Of a stretch of 64,000 bases of DNA, positions 22,652 to 33,379 are shown piece after piece; position 1 is the first letter of the stretch; each line of letters begins with the position of its first letter. The position numbers and the translations under genes were made by a program. The DNA is from Asparagopsis taxiformis. Taxonomy: Eukaryota; Rhodophyta; Florideophyceae; Bonnemaisoniales; Bonnemaisoniaceae. Under the pieces are notes generated by a model, which was given only the letters and a program-made list of their open reading frames with translations, ran no database searches and was not told the DNA's origin. Where the stretch lies: positions 1-64,000 of the forward strand of contig JALQPE010002405.1 in the NCBI GenBank assembly GCA_030407315.1, in the 5' to 3' direction.

Positions 22652-25600
22652 CTACAAAGTCTTGTTGAAATACTCGGGACCGTAGTCAAGGAGTAGTTCC
22701 TCATTGGGTGAGATAGGTCGAGTGGCAATTATTCTAACAGTAGAGTACTTCTGAAGCATATCGACATCAATAATATCTTCATCGGGACACTCGAAATCAA
22801 CGTTGGGCTCACGGAAGTCGGCTTCCATGCTTTCGACGGAGCTGATCCTTTTCGGATCATTAATCATCGCACAGACGCAGAATTCGAAAGGGATAAGGAA
22901 GATGGGAAGCTTTCGAGCCGAGGGAATGAGGCAGCTACGATCTGCGTGCTTGATTTGAAGGGCATAATCACGAAAGCGGGTTGTGCTGAAAGCAGTGGCA
23001 TCGCGTCCATGTGACGAGCGCTTGGAATTGTACAGATTACTGTACACGAGAGACCCGTAATAGTAGCCCACCAAGTCTCCAACCTCGAAACCATCTCTTG
23101 AAAAAAGACCGTTGCCTGCGTTCGGAATGGAGGACGGAGCAACGTAAACTTTTTGGTACATTGCGTCCACGGCGAGGAGATAAGAAGATTCAACGGTGAG
23201 AAGGTTTGCCCTGACGGATTGAGCCCAGTTGTCCACTGGTGTGGACTGAAGGGCAGGGTAGTGGGAAGGGGACTTCCAAACTCCGCAGAGAACACTGGTG
23301 AGGTGTTCAGGGATTGTCGTAGACTGGGGAAGGTGTGCACCAGGCAGGGTGTTCTTGCGAACCTCAGCACGATATTTTTGGACGTGTGCAGTTGCCAGGC
23401 CCTGAACTTCGGAGGAGGAATGAGAGGCAAAATTTCCGTCGGAGAGCTGTTCGCAGAACGCGAGCTGTAGCTTGGGAAGGGAGACGTCGTGGCAGTATTG
23501 TTGCTGCTCGCACCCGACGAAAGTGCGGTACTGACCGTCGTTCATGGTGAGGGCGGCTATACCAGTAGAGTATGTGCCCGCGAACATGTCGACGACGACA
23601 TCACCGGGCTGGGAGAAACGAGCGATAATTTCCTTGAGAAGAGCACTTGTCTTCTGCTCTGGTCGGAGAGCCATCTTGCGCTTGGCGTTGCGAGGGTCCA
23701 CGACGGTGATTCGTTCTTCGTGAGACAAACGGGGGATGTTGTTGATTATGTTTGTCCAAGGTTGAAAGGTGGAACAAACGTAGCCGTGTGGGGAATAGTT
23801 GACGAGTCCCCAGCCGGCGGTACCGGCGCCCAGCTTTGTGACGTGGACAACGACCTCAACCATATTCATCAGACTTGTCGTCATGCGAAGGGGTGTGGAA
23901 GAATAGTTGGTCCGATGGCGGATGCAGAAGAGCGGCTGGTTGTCCACGGAGAACATCTGTGTGTGATCCGGGTAAACCACTTCGCGCAGAGCCTCTGACC
24001 ACTTGGGGAAAAGAACCGACGAGGTGAAAATGAGACCATGACCACCTGGACGGAGGATCCTGGACATCATTGCGACGCAATCTTCTATATCCCGGTCAGT
24101 GAGGATGTCGTACTGTGAGTTACGGAGACCAGCATTCCTCCTTGTGTTGTACGGCGGGTCGGTGAGAACGAGCTGGACGTTGCCTTCGAGAGGGGGGAGG
24201 GGATTGGAATCGGCAGCAGCGGCAGAGGCTGACTTGTATGCCTCTTCGAGACCGCGGAAGGAGCAATTGAAGACGCGAGCGAAATTGTCCATTGTACTGG
24301 CAAGAGGGGGAGCGAAAGCGATGACGGGGTCATCTTCTTGGTCTTCGTCGAACGTCAAGACGTTTTCGTTGTCTCCTTGGTTGTCCTCGGCGGTTTGTGG
24401 AGCTGAAGGATCCAAACGAGTCTTCTTCGATGCGGGCTGACCGGGACGAGAAACGTCATCACCATCCTGCTGCATCGCATCAGCAGTGCGTCTGGTGACG
24501 GAGCTGCTGGGCTGAACGACATCTTCTGTGACAACATCCATATTGGTAGGAGTGAAGTCCTGCTGAGTACCAGGACGGAAAGCCGTGAGAGATCTCTCCA
24601 CCGAGGCCAGAGCCGGGATTCGTGTGAACCGTTCTGTGTCGGAGGCCTGAGAGGACTCGGGTTTGCGATAGGAGTTGAGGAAGGCGACATCCTCTGGAGA
24701 TTCCTTGAATAGGTCTTGTTCTGAAGCAATCATGAGAATTTGCTGAATGAAGTTTTGCGCGGCCATACGCATTTGCTTGTCTTGTAGGTCACTGCGCTGC
24801 AGCGCCCAGGTGCTGGTCGCAGCAGGATACTGCGAACCGCGAATGGCTCCTTTGCCGTGGAGAATGGTGAGGAGCTCCTGTAGCGGTGCATATTTCCGGT
24901 GGTGGCTGGGGCGGGCATCTGTTATAGCGGTATACATGTTGACGTGTTCGTCGAACAGGATGTAAGGCTGCAGTAAGGTCTCTGCGTCTTCTACACCGAG
25001 GCAGGTGGCGAGCTCATTCCAGGCGTCCACAATGGTGAGTACAGCGTAACCGACGTGCTGTGCAGCAGCTGTACTCGCCCTTTCGAAGCGGAAAGCCGAT
25101 TTCCTTGACCTTTTCGTCCTGACTTTGGTCTTCTCGATGGAAACCAGGACGGTGAGGAAGAGGACCTTTTCGAAGGTGGTTGCAGGACGAGAGGTATCCC
25201 AGGGATTTGGCTTTGAGGATCTTCGCTCAGCTGGACGGTAGAGGTGTTTGATCATGAAGTTGGGAACGAGGGTCTGGCGAGTGAAAGGGGAGCGAGGGTA
25301 GTTTGTACGTTCCATCTGAACAGTGCTGTAGGTGAGGTCCATTTTCTGATGCACCTCGGTGAAGAGAGATGTGGATAGATCGAACAAGTCTCGTCCAGTT
25401 CCGCGAAGGAACATTTCCCAGACTCTGGTGTCTATGGGGGAGATGGACGGGTCTGCAGCAGCGGCAGTTAGATCTGCTGAGGTGTACGGGCGGAGAGACT
25501 GCGCGATGTTGTAAGTGTGTCTCAGGTAGGTCATTGAGAAGAAGTACAGAACATACGCGGTTGCATTGTCTTCAAGCACGTGACACTGCATCTTGACCCA

Positions 25601-26146
25601 ATCCAAGAGCTTGGCGAAAGAGCGGTCTTCCAAGGGCGTATTGTCAGCCGAGAAGTCGGCCATGTGCCAGCAGTCGCGAAGGTAGAGCATGATAAGGACA
25701 CATTCCTCCATTTCGAGCCCGCGCCCAGCGCGGAAAATGTTGGCAAGGATGGCTAGTAAGGTCGTGACGTCGCTTGCATGCACGTCGTAGCGCATCTTGA
25801 CATACGAAATGGAGTCTGTCGAGTGCTCTGAAGACCAGTAGCTCTCGCAATCGAAGGCCCCGCCGAGTAGAACGACATCTTGTTCGGCTGTGAGGTACCC
25901 ATGGATATTGGGACCATCCCACTGCGGAGGGGGCTGCTGGACCCTGCGCGAAGGAGAAGAGGAAGGCCTGGGGCTGCGAGAACGGGAAGTGCGATTGGTA
26001 GCACCCTCTACGCCATGAATGGCGGGCACGGAAACGACCCTGGCTGGGTCTATCCATAGAATGGTCCCGTTACCGTGTTCATGGTTGGGGAGAGGGGGAA
26101 GGGCACCCTCTGTGCTAACAATGGAGCCGTGCGTGTCTTGAGGCAT
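22652..26146 (-). CDS. DNA methyltransferase-SET domain fusion, 1,164 aa
   Basis: This is an intact frame. It is open upstream to 26,485, but the ATG at 26,146 is preferred (ACACC context, and the upstream segment is hydrophobic and unlike the rest). Residues about 1-450 form an unrecognised alpha-rich region, and 520-600 is a Ser/Thr/Asp-rich linker. The methyltransferase has QLVLTDPPYN near 660 and DMFAGTYSTG near 852, again in beta-class order (predicted 6mA or 4mC). Residues from about 1000 form a SET domain: NAGNGLF, MINDP ... PNVDF, and a C-terminal EELLLDYGPEYF. SET domains methylate protein lysines, so the protein could couple DNA and histone methylation. It is transcribed divergently from the ParB-dioxygenase gene across an array of four palindromes. 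I am sure of the two domains. The target base and lysine are unknown. Confidence 0.88.
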   Translation of the reverse strand: MPQDTHGSIVSTEGALPPLPNHEHGNGTILWIDPARVVSVPAIHGVEGATNRTSRSRSPRPSSSPSRRVQQPPPQWDGPNIHGYLTAEQDVVLLGGAFDCESYWSSEHSTDSISYVKMRYDVHASDVTTLLAILANIFRAGRGLEMEECVLIMLYLRDCWHMADFSADNTPLEDRSFAKLLDWVKMQCHVLEDNATAYVLYFFSMTYLRHTYNIAQSLRPYTSADLTAAAADPSISPIDTRVWEMFLRGTGRDLFDLSTSLFTEVHQKMDLTYSTVQMERTNYPRSPFTRQTLVPNFMIKHLYRPAERRSSKPNPWDTSRPATTFEKVLFLTVLVSIEKTKVRTKRSRKSAFRFERASTAAAQHVGYAVLTIVDAWNELATCLGVEDAETLLQPYILFDEHVNMYTAITDARPSHHRKYAPLQELLTILHGKGAIRGSQYPAATSTWALQRSDLQDKQMRMAAQNFIQQILMIASEQDLFKESPEDVAFLNSYRKPESSQASDTERFTRIPALASVERSLTAFRPGTQQDFTPTNMDVVTEDVVQPSSSVTRRTADAMQQDGDDVSRPGQPASKKTRLDPSAPQTAEDNQGDNENVLTFDEDQEDDPVIAFAPPLASTMDNFARVFNCSFRGLEEAYKSASAAAADSNPLPPLEGNVQLVLTDPPYNTRRNAGLRNSQYDILTDRDIEDCVAMMSRILRPGGHGLIFTSSVLFPKWSEALREVVYPDHTQMFSVDNQPLFCIRHRTNYSSTPLRMTTSLMNMVEVVVHVTKLGAGTAGWGLVNYSPHGYVCSTFQPWTNIINNIPRLSHEERITVVDPRNAKRKMALRPEQKTSALLKEIIARFSQPGDVVVDMFAGTYSTGIAALTMNDGQYRTFVGCEQQQYCHDVSLPKLQLAFCEQLSDGNFASHSSSEVQGLATAHVQKYRAEVRKNTLPGAHLPQSTTIPEHLTSVLCGVWKSPSHYPALQSTPVDNWAQSVRANLLTVESSYLLAVDAMYQKVYVAPSSIPNAGNGLFSRDGFEVGDLVGYYYGSLVYSNLYNSKRSSHGRDATAFSTTRFRDYALQIKHADRSCLIPSARKLPIFLIPFEFCVCAMINDPKRISSVESMEADFREPNVDFECPDEDIIDVDMLQKYSTVRIIATRPISPNEELLLDYGPEYFNKTL

Positions 26147-26981
26147 GGTGTTGGTGGGAGCGAAAAGTAGAGAGCTGGGAATGATAGAGAGAGAGATGGA
26201 ATAGAGGGGAACGACGATTTTTTTGTACCTCAGTCGAAATAGAAAAACAGTACAAATCAGTTCCTTATATGCGTGATTACCGCAGAAATTTAAAAAATAT
26301 GGATAAACGTAGATGAAAAGACGTGCGACGTGGGGGATTAATGCAAACAATACCTGAAGAACTGGGAACAGGGGTTCTATTGTAGTCGTACAAGCGTATG
26401 AGGGAAGGTGATTGCCGATGACGCACATAGACTGGTAGTAATATAGAGGGAAATGGACGAGTGAATGCACCCATTTAGTGGCCATCGATTTGAACGGGTT
26501 CAGAAAGTAACCATTACAGGTATATACAAACTAAAGTTTGTTACCAAATGTGGGTGTGCCCTAGTGGACATTTGTATGTCTTTTGAGTATTTGTGGAGGT
26601 GAATAAGAGTACAAGGGGGTCAAAAGCATGTTGAGTAGAGGATATCCGCCCTCGGGAAAAATATTTTTATGCAATAAAATTTTGGGGGGTCAAAACTATG
26701 CTGAGTGGAGGAGTTCATGAATATATTGTGATGCTGTCTGGAGCATTCACCTCGTATTTGGAGCATACATAGAGGTTAATGGCATCATCCATATGTGCTC
26801 CATAAATCCTTGAAAATGTCCACTAGGGGTGAACGGGTTTGGCAGTTGGATGAAATAAACGGTTTCGGATTGTAGTGGAGTGTGTAACATGTGACACGCA
26901 ATGCATCCTGGTAACTCCAAAGCCGTTCATACGGCCGTATAAGCGGTTTGAGGGATCTGGTAGCGAATTGTCATACTCGAC
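26147..26981. promoter_or_regulatory. 5' region of the MTase-SET gene
   Basis: It contains the presumed promoter and leader of the minus-strand gene. A weak repeated phrase (GGGGTCAAAA-CATG-TGAGT-GAGGA) occurs near 26,617 and 26,686. No gene was seen. Confidence 0.4.
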
Positions 26982-27470
26982 TTGCTCGAGCAATACTCAA
27001 TCCGGGGTACGAACTAGTTCGGATTGAGTATTGCTCGAGCAATTTCTGGCGCCCAAAATGGGCGAAATTCTGCGGAAATAATTTCTGAAAAAATATTTTC
27101 AATTTTGCGGCCGCCTGAAATTGCTCGAGCAATACTCAATCCGGGGTACGAACTAGTTCGGATTGAGTATTGCTCGAGCAATTTCTGGCGGTCACTTGGC
27201 CCGCAAAAATCGAAAATATTTTTTCAGAAATTATTTGCGCCCAATTTCAGCCGTTTTGGGCGCCAGAAATTGCTCGAGCAATTCTCAATCCGAACTAGTT
27301 CGTACCTCGGATTGAGTATTGCTCGAGTAAGTTCAGGCGGCCGCAAAATTGAAAATATTTTTTTCAGAAATTATTTCCGCCCAATTTCGGCCATTTTGGG
27401 CGCCTGGACTTGCTCGAGCAATACTCAATCCGAACTAGTTCACATCTCGGATTGAGTATTGCTCGGGCAA
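26982..27470. promoter_or_regulatory. Array of four ~61-bp palindromes (P4-P7) with conserved spacers
   Basis: Palindromes lie at 26,982-27,042, 27,121-27,181, 27,270-27,330 and 27,410-27,470. All have the arms TTGCTCGAGCAATACTCAAT and the centre GAACTAGTTC or close to it. The 80-bp spacers are copies of one sequence (GGGCGCCAGAA, CAGAAATTATTT). The first spacer is inverted relative to the second and third. The array lies in the divergent promoter region of the MTase-SET and ParB-dioxygenase genes. Confidence 0.9.
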
Positions 27471-27691
27471 GTCCAATACGACTGCGGCTGGAAGATGCCT
27501 GACAAGTGACATGTCCATCAATGCCCTAAATGAAATACTGCAAATTTTATGTTTAACAGCACAGGTCCTGTCGCGATCTCCCGGCATCCAACCCTTGTAC
27601 TGCAAGCTCTTGCTCCGTTACTACCATTCTCTCTCCATCTCCCTCCCTCCACCTCTCCTCCCGTTTACGTTCTCTCTTCCATCCACGCACT

Positions 27692-30600
27692 ATGGCCGAT
27701 AAGGAACCACAGCACATCTTCCAGGAACTGGTCTGGAGCAGTTACTCCTTCCGCGGTGTGCGCATGTCCATCGAGGAAACCCATGTCGCTGCGCAGACCT
27801 CTCGCGAGGTCGACGACGCTCACGTGGATCGCATGCTACAGGAAATGCTCGTCGACGGGTACACTGAGAAAGGCCTCGGCCAAATCACTGTGGCCGAGCG
27901 CATGCACAACGGCAATAAGCGTTTCGAAATTGCTGATGGTCTGCATCGTCGCACTGTTGGAATGCGTATCCTCGCGTCCACGGATGTCTCCGAAAAGACA
28001 AAGGCTCTGCAGAAGCAGTTCCGCGACTTGCCCATCCAGATTGTCAGCCGTAACGATGGCTTGGAAATGACTCTCGAAGATCTCCTCTTCATCAGTCAGC
28101 GAATGAACTCCAAGTCTCATCGCGTTCTTCCCACTCGACCTCGAGACCGCGTCCACAGCGCTATCAGCTTGTACAACGCTGTCAATGGACGCATGGGTAC
28201 GGCCGAGCTGAAAACGGCTGCTACGTTTGGGATGTTCCTTCACTCGCGCCACTTTCACATGGCAATGAAGCTCTCTCAGGCCATTTCATACGCATCCGTC
28301 GCGTTGAAAATGATGCACAGTCCATTGACCTATGCAGCCTTCAAGACCTTCAGTGCCGACGACGAGGAAGGCGTTGCTTTCAGCGTCCTCAAAAATTCCG
28401 TGTTCACTCGAGCTACGGATAGAGCTTCGCTGCTCATCCTTACCTGTCTCAAGCTCCGCAAGGACAATCCCTCCAAACATCTCGCCTTTGGCAGTACAAG
28501 GACCTCAAGGTCAAGGACTACCTGCAGAACATCTGCGATTATTCCGCGGTCATGCGCGCTGCTGCAGAAGAGCTCAAGGTGGATATCGCCACCATTCACG
28601 ATCTCCCTGATCTTTTTGTTCGCAATGGCAAACAGGTTTCCACAACTACCTACGTTTACGAATTGGTTACAATGTTCGAGAAAGGTGTCGTGCCTAGAAC
28701 GAAGGAGGCTCAACAGCTCCGTGACCAACGATTCAAACAGACCATTATCGACGGTTTGAATCCGCCCACATCTCCCAAGCTCACCCTACCATCCGAACAG
28801 GATGACATTCCCTCACCCTCCCCTGCCACTCCTATCGAGGGCCTCGAGCCAGCCCCTCTCCCTGCTATCACTAATACCCCTCCAACGCAAGGTCCAGTCA
28901 TTGATGACGATGCAGCCAGTGATAGGCTGACAAAAACACTCCCACGGACGACAACGACAGCACTCATTCCATTGAGCAGAAACTCCGCGGTACAGCTGTT
29001 CACGATGGAATATCTCCTGAAAGGGATGAAATCCTTCCAAACATCGACAGGGCTTCCAGTGGTTCTGCAGACCAGAATCAACATCACTCCGATGAAGATG
29101 GCTCTTCCTCCAGTGAAGATGCTATCATACCGGACGTGCGAGATTCTACTGTCGAAGGTGACCCCAACAGTCCCTTCCAGTGTGCGCTCGGGGAACACTG
29201 CCGTCTCCCACTATCCAAACCAGCTCACAAGTGCACAACGTGCAACTCTGTTGCTGTTCACAACCTCTGTGATTATCCAAGAGTGCACCACCTCATCCCA
29301 GTGAAGTACATCAACAATGGTGATAGAGACATGCTCATGGTTTGCTCTCGCAAATGTTACGATGGCAAAAATGAGGGAGACCTTCCTTCTTTTGCCCCAC
29401 CTCCCGGCGTTTCCGTTCAGGAAGCATGGAAAGGAGATCCTTTCGACCCCTTCAAACCCAGCACTGCCAAGTCTCCTCTCAAGTCCACTCCGAAAAAGAA
29501 TACCTCAAGGAGTACTACGGCCGGGAAATCCCCATCCTCCCCACTCCGAAGGGAAGCAAATCTTCTGCCGCTCCCACACCCTCCCCTTCCACGCCAGAAA
29601 CGCCTGCGGAGAGTGCGCGTACCCCGGTTGCCGAGAAAAGTGCAGATACGCCCTCCACTGCGACTGTGCGTAAAAGTCCCCGCACCAAGAGAAACGTTAC
29701 CTCTCTATACACTCCGGAGCGCAATGTCAAGCAAAAGATTTCTCGCTCCGATTCCAAGAAGGGCCCGAAAACAAAAACACCCAAGGGCTCGGAAACCAAT
29801 TCCGCCTTTCCAGCACCGTTCTCTGCCGTACCCCATCCAAAGAACGAGGAAAACAGCAGGACGTCCCTCCTGCCGTGTTGGAAAAAGTTTCCACCCAGAA
29901 GGCCGCCCGCAACGTTCACCTCGCTTCCTCTCTACTACCAGACAACCATAGAAGCGGTTTCTATCTCACCGTGGAGAAGATTCAGTACATCAAGGACTCT
30001 ATTGCTACCGCCGCAGCGACCGAGCCTCTACAGCAAGAAATCTTCTTTGAACGCGCAAGAGGTTCCATTGAGTCCCTCGGTTATGCTGTTCTTGATGATA
30101 TCCTCAGTCAGCCCATTGTCAAGGCTTCCGTGGATGTTCTCTGCAAGTCGTTTGCAGAAATGTTCACCAATCAAAGCAAGAACTCTTGGATGCTTATACC
30201 TAACATTGGCACCACGAACGTCGGCGCTGCCACCAGTGAAAACGAGCGTCGCTACATGACTCCCTGTTCCGCCGTCACCGACGATCTAGAGAATTCCAAC
30301 GAACCGCTTTTCTCTGATAAGCTCATTGTGGACGTCGCTTTGGCTGTTATCGGACATCAGCTCCATCTGCGCTCTGCTATATCCAGCCTGCGTGAATATG
30401 CTGAAGGCTCGGAGTTGAAGTTTCAAGGGTCCGGACTTCGACTTCTTCTTACAGGCAATGGCACTAAACGCCAGGCCTCCCACTTCGCCTTCAATCCCAC
30501 TACCCCCGGCAAATTGTGGAAGACTAATGTTGACGCAAACCCTGAACCGAGCTATGTCTTTGTTGCCACCGGGGCTGTGGGGTCTCCAGTGCTCGTTCGC

Positions 30601-30923
30601 CCGCGCTCCCATGTCTACATCAATTGCGCCCCGCGTTATGTCTCGAAAATTTGGCATCTTCTTCCTCCTCGGATTGTATGGATCCCCCCTTCTCCGTCAT
30701 GGTCATGCGCGGTGACGTCGAACATGCTGGTCCCGGTTGGGATGACCATGCCCTAATGAGAACCATGCATCCCAATGATGGTCAGCTCTCTACGTACGGA
30801 CAGTATGTCCGTATTCAGTCTCTAGCTGTTCGCGAGGGTGCCATGGTTCCTGAAGACATGCAATGCATCGACAACTCCCCCAAACGCTACAAATTCCCAC
30901 ATGACGACGTCCAAGTCATCTAA
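27692..30923 (+). CDS. ParB-like / zinc-finger / 2OG-Fe(II)-dioxygenase-like protein (copy B), frame-broken
   Basis: One gene is spread over successive frames that shift by one base near 28,490, 28,925, 29,490, 29,870 and 30,670, always in the direction of a one-base loss. The N-terminus has a ParB-like module (MLQEMLVDGY, then FEIADGLHRRTVGMRIL near residues 85-100), then a helical domain. An acidic Ser/Asp linker leads to a finger (CALGEHC, CTTC, HNLC, VCSRKC; about 29,170-29,360) and a basic Pro/Ser/Lys linker. From about 30,050 comes a double-stranded beta-helix domain with GLRLLLTG, ASHFAFN and RGDVEHAG. The distal His is present, but the HxD Asp is Ala (HFA). The predicted role is a DNA-targeted oxygenase, an inactive relative or, by analogy, a halogenase. 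The substrate is not known. It is likely intact if the shifts are assembly errors. Confidence 0.75.
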
Positions 30924-31157
30924 ACCTCCATCAAATGATGTCCCACAGACTCCCTTTCCATTCTCTCTACCATCATCTTCACCATATTCTGTAGGGTTTC
31001 TCTCTATTCTTCCTCTACTTTTGCCTACTCCTAGCTAGTGTTTTGCATCTCTTAAAGTGATTGCCACACTTCTTTTCCATTTCCACTTCTCTCATTCCAT
31101 CTCCGTCCTTCGCTGGTGTTCTCATTTCACAGTCTCCACTCTTCACCCTTCACATAG

Positions 31158-31423
31158 TTGGTCGAGCAAATCTCAATCCGGCATTGCTTGGTTCCCGGAT
31201 TGAGTATTGCTCGACCAATTTCAGTATGACAATATTTCAGTATGACAGATACAAATTGGTCGAGCAAATCTCAATCGGGCATTGCGTGGTTCCCGGATTG
31301 AGTATTGCTCGACCAATTTTAGTATAATAATATTTATTTAATTTCAGTATGACAGCTACAGATTGGTCGAGCAATACTCAATCCGGGAACCTCGCAATGC
31401 CGGATTGAGATTTGCTCGACCAA
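31158..31423. promoter_or_regulatory. Three ~61-bp palindromes (P8-P10)
   Basis: Palindromes at 31,158-31,218, 31,256-31,317 and 31,363-31,423 carry TTGGTCGAGCAAATCTCAAT and its near complement. They are spaced by short TTTCAGTATGACA-containing linkers. P10 is inverted relative to P8 and P9. The last one ends about 190 bp before the ATG at 31,616. Confidence 0.85.
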
Positions 31424-31615
31424 TTCACTTTGCAATGTAACGGTCATCCCTGACGTAAACTGCCTGCCTCCCGTCCCTTCCGATTCTGGGTGATCACCAA
31501 ACCCAAGCGCCGTCCCCTCTACCAAATACGGCTCGGTATCCGAACCCGTCCGTATTCCGTCCGTTCGCTCCTTTCCCTCGCCAGACTTTCTCTCCCACAC
31601 ACCTTTCTCTCCCTC

Positions 31616-33259
31616 ATGGCTCCTCCCAACAATGAAAACATCCACCGCGACGTGGAAGCGCGCTTCTCCGCTCTTCTCCAACAGTTCCTCGCTCCCATTC
31701 AGGAAGAACTGGCCGCTCTACGTTACCTTTCTTCCCTCCTCGCCGGCACCAACACTGTTCCAGCTGCCAGCGCTGAGGATCCATACAGGAGCGTTCATAT
31801 TGCCTGTCAGCTTGTGAACAGCATTTTCAGCAACAAAGCAACCGTCTCTCGCTTCGTTGCTCACTGCACAGTCAAGGAGTTGGCCAGGACTGGCGCTCCG
31901 TTCCAGACCAGCTGTCCTAGTCCCTCCCATCCTTCCAACTCCTGTCCGACTCTGCTCCTCGCCGCACTGTCCTTCTCCCAATTCTCTTCCACTCCCGCGG
32001 ACTCCGCAAAGTCCAAGCGTTCCCTCATTTCCAGCCCCGTAGGGAAAAAGCACGTCTACTTGAAGCGCTCAATCGTCGGTTCCGCTTTCTTCTCAATGGC
32101 CAACGACCAGGTCGTTAGGTGGAAGGACTCGACATCGCGTAAAGCCGGCAACGTAGACCCTGGAGAAGAGGATGACCTTAACATGTCGACAGCCATCCGC
32201 AGCTACCCCCTCCGAAACGCCACCGTTGTACCTCAGGATAAGCCTGCCTGGGTGCGCCTCCCGCCTCATGCTCTTCGAGAAGCCTTTGCACTTGCAATGC
32301 CCACAGATGAAGACAACATCGTTGTGCCGCCTTCAAAGCGGAAGCGACTATCTACCGGCACCGATGTAGACTCCATCCGAGCTCCCCCTGCCTCTTCCTC
32401 GACATCCAGAAACTCCGCTATCCCTGCAGCAGATACTGGACCCGTTATGTTGGCTACGTCCGCGCTGCGTGCTCTTACAAAGTTCTTTAACAACTCTAGA
32501 AAGAATATGAAACAAGAGCTTCTCAAATCATGTTTCTTTCTTCTTCACCAAGATTTCGACGCCGTTCTTCTCGACAACTCTGCAGATAGTAATCAAGCAT
32601 CGTTCATGACGTTCAATAACGACTTTCCCCTTCGTTCCGATGATTCTATTCCTACCACTGCTAGAGCGTACGGGAACAGTGCAGAAGCAAACAAGGTATA
32701 TGAAGAAAACGACAGAATCTTCAATACTTTCACGCTCGACTGTCATGAGCTCATCGTTCAGGTCACCTATACAGTTTCCGTCACAGACTCCGAAGCCGAC
32801 TCCTCTCCGTCTCGTTCCTCACAGCAACGAAAAGCTCTGACCAAATTCTCCTTCCTCACCACTGCCATGGTACTGCTCACCAGTTTCTGCCAATGCCCTC
32901 AACGCCATCTTCTGTGCCACAATACGGAAGCTATTCTTGCCTCTTACAAGATAGCTATATGCTTAAAATCACTATTCTCCTCAATAATAGACTCAGATGG
33001 ATATGGTAGAGATGGCTTCCCGCTTGTTGGAAGTCACGGATGCCTTGACCTCCGCGACTATATTCCTGGTGGCGAGCTACTCTCCAGCTTCATTCGAAAG
33101 AAGAAGAATATATCCGCCCACGAATACGATGCAATCAAATTCGACACAACAGATCTTTGTTCCATAGCAACTGAGGACCTCGATCCTCCCTGCAACGTTA
33201 CGGAAGACCATCAAGCTTTGCAGGAGGATGAGGAGCTTGGAATATCCCTCGTCATGTGA
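31616..33259 (+). CDS. Unrecognised protein, 547 aa
   Basis: This is an intact frame. The ATG at 31,616 (CCCTCATGG) is chosen over the open upstream codons because it starts MAPPNNEN after a T/C-rich leader. I recognise no family. It is Ser/Thr-rich, with a probable helical N-terminus (AALLQQFLAPIQEELAAL-like segment), a basic PPSKRKRL stretch near the middle that could be a nuclear signal, and a C-terminal half with regular hydrophobic spacing. It lies downstream of the ParB-dioxygenase gene on the same strand, with three palindromes in its promoter, and converges on the Tudor-like gene 120 bp away. Context suggests a component of the same island. Confidence 0.65.
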   Translation: MAPPNNENIHRDVEARFSALLQQFLAPIQEELAALRYLSSLLAGTNTVPAASAEDPYRSVHIACQLVNSIFSNKATVSRFVAHCTVKELARTGAPFQTSCPSPSHPSNSCPTLLLAALSFSQFSSTPADSAKSKRSLISSPVGKKHVYLKRSIVGSAFFSMANDQVVRWKDSTSRKAGNVDPGEEDDLNMSTAIRSYPLRNATVVPQDKPAWVRLPPHALREAFALAMPTDEDNIVVPPSKRKRLSTGTDVDSIRAPPASSSTSRNSAIPAADTGPVMLATSALRALTKFFNNSRKNMKQELLKSCFFLLHQDFDAVLLDNSADSNQASFMTFNNDFPLRSDDSIPTTARAYGNSAEANKVYEENDRIFNTFTLDCHELIVQVTYTVSVTDSEADSSPSRSSQQRKALTKFSFLTTAMVLLTSFCQCPQRHLLCHNTEAILASYKIAICLKSLFSSIIDSDGYGRDGFPLVGSHGCLDLRDYIPGGELLSSFIRKKKNISAHEYDAIKFDTTDLCSIATEDLDPPCNVTEDHQALQEDEELGISLVM

Positions 33260-33379
33260 CTTCTCCTTTCCCCTTATGCCTAGTAGACTCAAACAATAAT
33301 GTAAACTGTAGTGTTCTTTGAAACCTTCAAACTTTTACCGTTCTCCTTTCATATTCTACTCATCCATTTATTTATCGCT

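Noticed and set aside
22652..26485. Use of the first ATG at 26,485 for the MTase-SET gene
   Set aside because: The 113 extra residues are hydrophobic and Tyr/Phe-rich with no domain. The ATG at 26,146 has a better context and starts the typical low-complexity nuclear-protein N-terminus.
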